From contig CANETR010000015.1 in the NCBI GenBank assembly GCA_947441325.1, positions 1 to 12,109 of the forward strand: a stretch of 12,109 nt of DNA, written 5' to 3'. The notes below the pieces were generated by a model. The model was given only the letters and a program-made list of their open reading frames with translations, was not told where the DNA came from and made no database searches. Position numbers and translations under genes: made by a program. Position 1 is the stretch's first letter, and each line of letters opens with the position of its first letter. The stretch is from Saprospiraceae bacterium. GTDB lineage: Bacteria > Bacteroidota > Bacteroidia > Chitinophagales > Saprospiraceae. Below, piece by piece: positions 7,353-12,109 of the stretch.

Positions 7353-7517
7353 TTCTGACAATCTGCTAAAAGGTGACAATCTGACTTCTGACTTCTGACT
7401 TCTGATAATCTGACTTCTGAGAACCGAGGCTATGCCGAGCTCCGCGAAGCGAATCTGACTTCTGATCTCGTCAGAAAGACGAGACAGGATTCTGATTTCT
7501 GACTTCTACCTTCTGAC
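7353..7517. repeat. TTCTGAC heptad array with embedded palindromes
   Basis: Perfect and degenerate copies of the heptad TTCTGAC, densest at 7380-7429. Two insertions interrupt them: a GC-richer block (about 7421-7452) and the hairpin TCTCGTC-AGAAA-GACGAGA (7466-7484). The array ends with TTCTACC-TTCT, as the array at 1-115 does, so the two arrays appear to be one repeat family. No gene is present between 7250 and 7524. Confidence 0.85.
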
Positions 7518-7524
7518 TTAAATT

Positions 7525-7554
7525 AAAAAACCGCCATTCTCAATGAACAGCGGT
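7525..7554 (-). terminator. Terminator of the parA remnant
   Basis: On the minus strand ACCGC...GCGGT forms a 10-bp stem (7545-7554 with 7530-7539, including two G-U pairs) with a five-base loop. It is followed directly by six Ts. It lies about 50 bp past the stop codon of the parA fragment on the same strand. Confidence 0.7.
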
Positions 7555-7604
7555 CAAAATTATATGATATAAAGCTTTGTTTTGGTGACAGCGGTCACTC
7601 AGTG

Positions 7605-7736
7605 CTATGCTTCATCAGAATTATTTTCTTTAATACCCTTTTCAAGTCTCTCAACCATTTCTTTGGCCAGTTTCAGATAGTCTTCAGCTCGGTTTGAGTG
7701 GGGCGCGTAGGCAAAAATATCTTTGTGCTGAGCAGG
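7605..7736 (-). pseudogene. parA 3'-end fragment (C-terminal 43 codons plus stop)
   Basis: The minus strand reads PAQHKDIFAYAPHSN and onward to EMVERLEKG, then KENNSDEA after one Ile, and a TAG at 7605-7607. It matches residues 218-251 of the intact ParA at 10560-11348, with two changes (D to A, G to R) and a different tail. Positions 7636-7685 are identical to 10597-10646 over 50 nt, and the far end is also identical over 23 nt; the middle is diverged. Homology stops abruptly at 7736. There is no start codon or upstream part, so it cannot make ParA. It may be the displaced original 3' end of parA or the remnant of a paralogue. Confidence 0.9.
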
Positions 7737-7937
7737 TCTAAATCATATAATGCCTTTACTTTAAGTAATTATTTTATAAATTTTTATACATAGAAACATA
7801 AAAAGCAAAAAATAATATTATTATTTTAATTAAAAAACATTTATTTATTTTAATATTTAAATATTGCATGTATATTTGTTATTACAAACGTTTGTTTTTT
7901 TAATTTTAACACATTAACAATTAAATTTTTTAAGAAC
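7737..7937. other. Very AT-rich upstream region of the cassette
   Basis: About 200 bp of almost pure A/T with no gene, lying between the parA breakpoint and the first cassette gene. The promoter-like box at 7871 and the palindrome at 7884 are its only recognisable signals. Confidence 0.6.
7871..7895 (+). promoter_or_regulatory. Candidate promoter and operator of the fulvocin-type cassette
   Basis: TATATTTG (7871-7878) matches TAnnTTTG. Six bases later comes the perfect 12-bp palindrome ACAAACGTTTGT (7884-7895), overlapping the expected transcription start. The leader to the ATG at 7938 would be about 50 nt. No -33 element is evident. Confidence 0.45.
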
Positions 7938-8579
7938 ATGAGATCAAAATTCTTATTTTTTATAGTATTACTAATGACAATAGTAGTCTATTCTTGTGGT
8001 GAAAAAGATATTATTCCACAATCAAACAATAATATTCAATTTCAACGAACAAAACCCTTAAATAACTGTCCAACTTGCAAAGAAAGAGAGATAGACATAG
8101 AAGATTGGATTGCGTTAACAAAAGAGGAACAAAAACAGCTCTGGCTAGACAAGTTAAATTTTATTCTAAACGACTCAAATCTTAACTCTACACAAGAAAC
8201 ATATATAAATAGTTTAATTGATGAAATTGAATCTTTAGGTTACAATGTCTTTCAAATGAATCAGGATATTAAAGATATAGCACTAGAGCTGGTTGACGAA
8301 TTTTCTGAGACCGACTTTATTGCAACTTTTAACCTTTTAAAAGAGAATGAGTTATCTGGGACTAATTCTCCTAATTGTTCTTGGTGTGCATCCGATATTA
8401 GTTCAACTAGCTCTCCAGTAGGAAATGGTCTTGAATACTGCAATTGTAGATGGTCTTGTGGAGACCCGCTTGCAAGTTACAGTTGTACATTGCAAGATGA
8501 TGAAAATTGCTGTATCCCAACTTCAACTGGATGTGGTTTTTTATGGCTTTATTCTTGTGTAGGAAGAGATGAACTATAA
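7938..8579 (+). CDS. Bacteriocin fulvocin C-related lipoprotein
   Basis: A 213-residue predicted lipoprotein with a hydrophobic leader and lipobox VYSC (C20). An acidic, probably helical middle (about 55-140) includes TKEEQKQLWLDKL. A CPTC motif lies at 44-47. The C-terminal domain (147-207) has ten Cys: C147, C150, C168, C170, C174, C183, C191, C192, C199 and C207. The last 46 residues carry eight of them and include TSTGCGFLWLYSC, which resembles, from memory, the eight-Cys, four-disulfide myxococcal bacteriocin fulvocin C. Bacteroidota proteins of this build are called fulvocin C-related, and their activity is largely untested. Two membrane thioredoxin-like proteins follow, so oxidative folding or resistance is a plausible link. 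Whether the Cys-rich part is released is unknown. Confidence 0.82.
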   Translation: MRSKFLFFIVLLMTIVVYSCGEKDIIPQSNNNIQFQRTKPLNNCPTCKEREIDIEDWIALTKEEQKQLWLDKLNFILNDSNLNSTQETYINSLIDEIESLGYNVFQMNQDIKDIALELVDEFSETDFIATFNLLKENELSGTNSPNCSWCASDISSTSSPVGNGLEYCNCRWSCGDPLASYSCTLQDDENCCIPTSTGCGFLWLYSCVGRDEL

Positions 8580-8596
8580 TAAATAATATAAGGAAA

Positions 8597-8633
8597 AGAC
8601 CTTCTTGTTCATATTTATGACTCAAGAAGGTTT
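8597..8633 (+). promoter_or_regulatory. Stem-loop between the lipoprotein and the membrane genes
   Basis: ACCTTCTTG (8599-8607) pairs with CAAGAAGGT (8623-8631), extendable by two pairs, with a 15-base loop. The T-tract after it is weak (TTTATTAAT), so it looks more like a leaky terminator or mRNA-stability hairpin than a full stop. It could give the lipoprotein higher expression than the two downstream genes. Confidence 0.55.
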
Positions 8634-8648
8634 ATTAATAACCAAGCA

Positions 8649-9539
8649 ATGCTGTACTACATATTTTATTCTCTTTCCTTTTTAATTTCTTGGGGCTTTT
8701 TGTTGTTGGACTCAAATAAGCCAGGTCTAATAGGCATTTTTATTGCACTTTTATACACGTTCTACTCTTCTTATGCTATCCGTCGTTTTGTAAAAGAAGA
8801 AACTATTCCTCTAAAAATTATTAAATTTTTAGGCCCCTCTTTTTACTTTTTAGTTTCTTTGATATCAATTCCAATAAGTAAATATTACGGATTAGATCCT
8901 ATAAAAATAGGCTTTTTAATGTTTCTAATTCCATCGTTCGATAAGAACAATTTTCCAAAAATATGGCTACAAGTACTGGCATTATTTCTGGCTGCATTTT
9001 ACAGTTTTTTTCTGTACGATTTGATTAATAAAGCAATGCATCGAAATGAATTTCCAGAATTGGATAAGTATAATTTTTATGCTGAAACAAAAGAATCCGC
9101 CCCAAGAAACACAGACAATATACCTGAGTTGAGTACTTATCGCTTTTTGAATGCGAATATGGATACTATCGTCCTAAAAAAATCTGATAAATATACAATT
9201 ATAGAAACATGGAATGAAACACATATACCTAGCCTGCGTTCAGCTCATGAAATGCAACACTTTTTTACAAAACTAAGTGACAAGGCTCGTCATTTCTATA
9301 TTTATGTGCCAGTTGCAAAGAATCGAAAGTTAGATTACGCTAAAATTTTCAATTTTGAAAAAATACAAAAAAAGGAAAAAATTTTAGTTGATATTAACTT
9401 GTATAAAGATAGCTATATTTCAAAATTGCCAACCTTTTTGGTTTTCGATGCTGATGGAAAATTACTATTACGCCAAAATGGCTATGGCTCAACAATGAGA
9501 AACAACATACAACAAAAAATAAAATCGGTCATAAAATAA
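8649..9539 (+). CDS. Five-TM membrane protein with inactive thioredoxin-like domain
   Basis: A 296-residue protein. About five hydrophobic segments (near 3-20, 25-44, 57-77, 83-96, 106-124) are followed by a thioredoxin-like domain (about 150-296). Positive loops after segments 2 (IRRFVKEE) and 4 (FDKNNFPK) place the C-terminal domain in the periplasm. It is a clear paralogue of the next gene: KYTIIETWNE aligns in both, as do the ILVDINL and LVFD blocks. At the active site, however, the CPPC of the partner is H192-I-P-S195, so redox catalysis is not expected. The cis-Pro-like LPTFLVFD is kept. It may bind the Cys-rich lipoprotein or its partner without reducing it, or serve in immunity; this is inference. 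The ATG at 8649 is 69 bp after the lipoprotein stop. Confidence 0.8.
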   Translation: MLYYIFYSLSFLISWGFLLLDSNKPGLIGIFIALLYTFYSSYAIRRFVKEETIPLKIIKFLGPSFYFLVSLISIPISKYYGLDPIKIGFLMFLIPSFDKNNFPKIWLQVLALFLAAFYSFFLYDLINKAMHRNEFPELDKYNFYAETKESAPRNTDNIPELSTYRFLNANMDTIVLKKSDKYTIIETWNETHIPSLRSAHEMQHFFTKLSDKARHFYIYVPVAKNRKLDYAKIFNFEKIQKKEKILVDINLYKDSYISKLPTFLVFDADGKLLLRQNGYGSTMRNNIQQKIKSVIK

Positions 9540-9549
9540 CCTTCTAAAA

Positions 9550-10443
9550 ATGATACTCAAAATATTATATTATGTTGTATACACCCTTTCTGTTTCATTA
9601 ATTTGGAGCTTTCTACTGCAAGATATTGGTTACCTTGGCTATACAGGAATTTTTTTTGGATTGTTGTACTCTTTTTATTCGCCCTACCTGATCAAAAAAT
9701 TGGTAGAAAAGGAAACAAATACATATATTTTTATCAAATTTTCCCTGCCTTTAGCACTTTTGCTCATTACACTTTTTCAAATACCTTACGATAGCATTTT
9801 TATGCTATTAAATCCTATCATTATTGGTTCTATCCTGTTTTTATTAGCACATTTTGATAAAAGACAATTTCCCAAATACGAGGTTCAGTTTTTCTTAATA
9901 TTTTTTGTGTATTTGTATAGTTTTAGCCTTGCAGAAAATCTATGGCAGTACTACACGGCAATTGCTGAAAGGAAAAAGTACAACTTTGAACTGAAAGAAG
10001 ATAAAAAGAAAATTGTCATAACAGATGAAGAAAGATTAAATTTAGATCATTATAGCTTTTTAAACCAATCTTTAGATACCATTAAAATTGAACCTTACGG
10101 TAAATACACAATTATAGAAACCTGGAATGAAAAATGTCCGCCTTGCATGAAAGCAATTCCTGAAATGCGACCATTCTATCAAGAGCTAAAGGACAAGGCC
10201 ACCAACTACTATATCTATATTCCGGCAGGAAAAAACAAAAAATTAAATTCTAAGAAAGTTTTTGCTTTTGATAAAATATCAGACAAAGAAAAAATTTTAG
10301 TTGATATTAATTTACAAGAGGATACAAAATTGGAAGAATATCCCGTTTTTTTGGTCTTTGATAAAAAGGGTAACAGGCAGTTACTTTATAAGGGTTATAA
10401 TAAAGGGGAATTGCAACAAAAGATTTTGGATATAATAAAATAA
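9550..10443 (+). CDS. Five-TM membrane protein with TlpA-like thioredoxin domain
   Basis: A 297-residue protein with five hydrophobic segments (about 7-24, 29-47, 60-79, 83-101, 111-131). A C-terminal thioredoxin-like domain contains ETWNEKCPPCMKAIPEM, with active-site C196-P-P-C199. The cis-Pro region is EYPVFLVFD. Lys-rich loops after segments 2 and 4 suggest that the thioredoxin domain faces the periplasm, where the Cys-rich lipoprotein of the same cassette would be. Known TlpA-like proteins reduce or exchange disulfides on exported partners; here the natural candidate is the lipoprotein, but this is not shown. Only 10 bp separate it from its inactive paralogue, so the two are co-transcribed. 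It ends about 60 bp before a hairpin and is convergent with parA. Confidence 0.85.
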   Translation: MILKILYYVVYTLSVSLIWSFLLQDIGYLGYTGIFFGLLYSFYSPYLIKKLVEKETNTYIFIKFSLPLALLLITLFQIPYDSIFMLLNPIIIGSILFLLAHFDKRQFPKYEVQFFLIFFVYLYSFSLAENLWQYYTAIAERKKYNFELKEDKKKIVITDEERLNLDHYSFLNQSLDTIKIEPYGKYTIIETWNEKCPPCMKAIPEMRPFYQELKDKATNYYIYIPAGKNKKLNSKKVFAFDKISDKEKILVDINLQEDTKLEEYPVFLVFDKKGNRQLLYKGYNKGELQQKILDIIK

Positions 10444-10505
10444 AAACGCAGCGTGGTAATGTTATTTTGAGTTACGCATTACAATAAACTTGTGGGCAAA
10501 AATAA

Positions 10506-10535
10506 ATAGCGGACTCCCTAAGAGAAATCCGCTAT
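10506..10535 (-). terminator. Terminator between the cassette and parA
   Basis: ATAGCGGA (10506-10513) pairs with TCCGCTAT (10528-10535). On the minus strand the stem is followed by TTATTTTTG, which suits the end of parA (stop at 10560). On the plus strand the following bases are less T-rich, but it may work in both directions. Confidence 0.6.
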
Positions 10536-10559
10536 CAAATATTGTTTAAAAGAAAATCC

Positions 10560-11348
10560 TTATTCTCCGTCATTTACAGATTCTGTGGTTATAGTCCCCT
10601 TTTCAAGTCTCTCAACCATTTCTTTGGCCAGTTTCAGATAGTCTTCGGCGCCGTTCGAGTGAGGTGCGTAATCGAAAATATCTTTGTGCTGAGCAGGAGC
10701 CTCGGCAAGAGATACGTTTTCGCGAATCATAGATTTGAACACCTTATCACCAAAATATTTGATGATGGTGCTGAGGATATCGCGGTTCAAAACCTTACGA
10801 TTATCATACATAGTGGCAATTACACCACCAATCTGAAGATTTTTGTTAAGGCGGAAACGCACCTTATCGGTAATCTGTTTGATTTTTGCCAAACCCTGCA
10901 GTGCTAGAAACTCTGTCTGCATTGGCACTACAACATAATTACTGGTCGTAAGTGCATTGAGCGTAAGCAAACCAAGAGAAGGTGGACAGTCGATGATGAT
11001 ATAATCATATTCTTCCTTGAGCGGTTCGAACAATTCGCGAAGGATATACTCGCGACCGGCCTCATTAATCAATTCCATTTCTGCTCCTGATAAATCCAAA
11101 GAGGAAGAAACCACATGCATTCCATCTTTTACAACAAAAGGCTGAATTTCGGCCTCGCCGCGCATATTTTCATAAATCGTAACCTTTTGGCGTGGAATAC
11201 CCAATGAAACTGTCAAATTTGCCTGAGGGTCCAAATCGACCAACATCACTTTTTTGCCCAGTTTTACCAAAGCGGCACTAATGTTAATAGCTGAAGTTGT
11301 TTTGCCTACTCCGCCCTTATGATTCAGTAAAGAAATTATAATGCTCAT
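10560..11348 (-). CDS. parA: ParA/Soj-family ATPase
   Basis: A 262-residue cytoplasmic ATPase of the ParA/MinD group. Seen: the deviant Walker A KGGVGKTT (11-18) with signature K11 and catalytic K16, Walker A' VDLDPQAN (D40), and Walker B DYIIIDCPPSLG (D120). Such proteins dimerise on ATP and bind DNA to position chromosomes, plasmids or protein cargo. No parB lies next to it: downstream is the fulvocin-type cassette, upstream a divergent exported protein. It may therefore be an orphan ParA serving another cargo, or may have lost its partner by rearrangement. The last 12 residues differ from the duplicated 3' end at 7605-7736. The ATG at 11348 gives the normal family N-terminus. Confidence 0.93.
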   Translation of the reverse strand: MSIIISLLNHKGGVGKTTSAINISAALVKLGKKVMLVDLDPQANLTVSLGIPRQKVTIYENMRGEAEIQPFVVKDGMHVVSSSLDLSGAEMELINEAGREYILRELFEPLKEEYDYIIIDCPPSLGLLTLNALTTSNYVVVPMQTEFLALQGLAKIKQITDKVRFRLNKNLQIGGVIATMYDNRKVLNRDILSTIIKYFGDKVFKSMIRENVSLAEAPAQHKDIFDYAPHSNGAEDYLKLAKEMVERLEKGTITTESVNDGE

Positions 11349-11357
11349 GTTGATATA

Positions 11358-11445
11358 GATGAAAGGATGAAAGATGAAAGGATGAAAGATGAACCGATCT
11401 CGTCATAAGACGAGAGAGCTCCATAAAGTGAAAGATGAAAGGATG
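11358..11445. repeat. GATGAAAG array with TCTCGTC hairpin, upstream of parA
   Basis: Several copies of GATGAAAG or GATGAAA are interrupted by the hairpin TCTCGTC-ATAA-GACGAGA (11398-11415). The same palindrome arms occur in the array at 7466-7484. The array lies within the predicted parA leader. The longest frame across it has no convincing protein character. Confidence 0.85.
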
Positions 11446-11493
11446 TCTCCTCTGTATGATTAAATGAAAAATGTTTGGAATTACAAAGAAATT

Positions 11494-11525
11494 CAAAATT
11501 AGGTAATTTTAATAAATATTTACAA
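11494..11525 (-). promoter_or_regulatory. Candidate parA promoter
   Basis: On the minus strand a TTG (11523-11525) and TAATTTTG (11494-11501) are separated by 21 bp, close to the Bacteroidota -33/-7 arrangement. The leader to the ATG at 11348 would be about 135-140 nt and would contain the GATGAAAG array and its hairpin. Confidence 0.5.
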
Positions 11526-11584
11526 TAAAATCTGCAGATACAATTTTTTTTAGCTAATTTTAGTGTAACCAAAAACCGTACATA

Positions 11585-12109
11585 ATGCGCTTACTGCTCT
11601 TAATCATTATATTACATAGCTTTAGCAGACTCTGTGGACAATCATTTATTTTGAATCAGTTTTTTCAGCCAAGTCTTACTACCAATGCAGAATACAGTTT
11701 TGATAACAGTAAAAACAATGATAGCTGGTCAATTGGCCGCCTAAATTGCAATCTGATAATCCCTGTCAAAAGCAAACTGGGTCTTGACATGAACTGGAAT
11801 AAAATATTCAGCATCCGATCGCTAAAAGATGTTAAAAATATTGGGCAAATCAAGGCCTACCAGATTTTCTGGACATTTAAACCTCAGGTGACAATACTAA
11901 ATTACAGACCTCTTGCACCAAAAACAAGTCCCTTCTATAACAGTAATTCATTGGCCTACGGAGTGCAAACGGGTATAACAGGCCTTCACCTACTGAAAAA
12001 ATTGCGCATTTTATTCTACAGTATCAATGTGGGTGCAAATGAGGATTTAAAAACGCTCAAAGGCATTAAACCATATGGAAACGGCATTGTTGGCGTTGTC
12101 AATTTCAAT
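11585..12109 (+). CDS. Exported protein, probable outer-membrane beta-barrel (3' end missing)
   Basis: The frame opens at ATG 11585 and stays open for 175 codons to the window edge. The N-terminus (MRLLLLIIILHSFSRLCGQS) is a typical signal peptide, with cleavage likely near residue 19. The remainder alternates polar and hydrophobic residues in strand-like blocks (for example SIGRLNCNLIIPV, LGLDMNWNKIF, AYQIFWTFKPQVTILNY, LRILFYSINVG). This suits an outer-membrane barrel, perhaps of the DUF6268 kind, but the family is not certain. It is divergent from parA with about 236 bp between them. A weak TAATTTTA box near 11555 is the only promoter hint. Function unknown. Confidence 0.7.
   Translation, partial: MRLLLLIIILHSFSRLCGQSFILNQFFQPSLTTNAEYSFDNSKNNDSWSIGRLNCNLIIPVKSKLGLDMNWNKIFSIRSLKDVKNIGQIKAYQIFWTFKPQVTILNYRPLAPKTSPFYNSNSLAYGVQTGITGLHLLKKLRILFYSINVGANEDLKTLKGIKPYGNGIVGVVNFN

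Noticed and set aside
7555..7562. Minus-strand TAATTTTG as a promoter for the methyltransferase gene.
   Set aside because: Transcription would begin within the 7525-7554 terminator, and no spaced -33 element is present.
11345..11572. Minus-strand frame upstream of parA.
   Set aside because: Its C-terminal part is translated from the GATGAAAG array and it overlaps the likely parA promoter; no sign of a real protein.

Overview
The window looks like a chromosomal segment of a Bacteroidota species. The evidence is a TonB-dependent receptor with an N-terminal carboxypeptidase-D-like domain, a HYC/CC/PP-type cysteine-rich protein, a fulvocin C-related lipoprotein, an AT-rich composition, start sites mostly without Shine-Dalgarno sequences, and several TAnnTTTG-type -7 boxes. 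No rRNA, tRNA, CRISPR array, transposase or recombinase was seen. Order or genus cannot be read from the sequence.

Layout, left to right. (1) A heptanucleotide repeat array (1-115) runs into the 3' end of a minus-strand gene for a TPR + transmembrane + LemA-domain protein (104-1108). (2) The 361-bp gap 1109-1469 holds three consecutive stem-loops, one of them an orphan minus-strand terminator. (3) A plus-strand metal-linked pair follows: a small exported Cys-rich protein (1470-1949) and a TonB-dependent receptor with a heavy-metal-associated (HMA) domain fused to its C-terminus (2021-4606). Copper or a similar soft metal is the likely theme. (4) A gene-poor 540-bp stretch carries three copies of a palindrome with core TTCGCCAAAA. 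The third ends 8 bp before the start of an ATPase_2/DUF234-type ATPase-nuclease gene (5147-6556), and a fourth begins 8 bp after its stop. (5) A class I SAM methyltransferase (minus, 6638-7249) is followed by low-complexity heptad repeats with embedded small palindromes (7251-7517). (6) A broken copy of the 3' end of parA (7605-7736, minus) retains a terminator. (7) A visibly AT-richer three-gene plus-strand cassette follows: a fulvocin C-related Cys-rich lipoprotein (7938-8579) and two paralogous five-TM proteins with C-terminal thioredoxin-like domains (8649-9539 and 9550-10443). The second has an intact CPPC active site; in the first it is replaced by HIPS. (8) A full-length parA-type ATPase gene lies at 10560-11348 (minus). 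(9) A divergent exported beta-barrel-like protein (11585 onward) is cut by the window edge.

The most interesting parts are two. The cassette at 7938-10443 pairs a bacteriocin-like, disulfide-rich lipoprotein with one active and one dead membrane thioredoxin. It lies between a direct repeat of the parA 3' end (7605-7736 and 10560-10697), which looks like a scar of integration or duplication. Separately, the ATPase_2/DUF234 gene is bracketed by palindromes whose arms show compensatory changes, which suggests a selected hairpin and perhaps a mobile or self-regulated unit. Functions were assigned by recognising motifs by eye; no database search was run.
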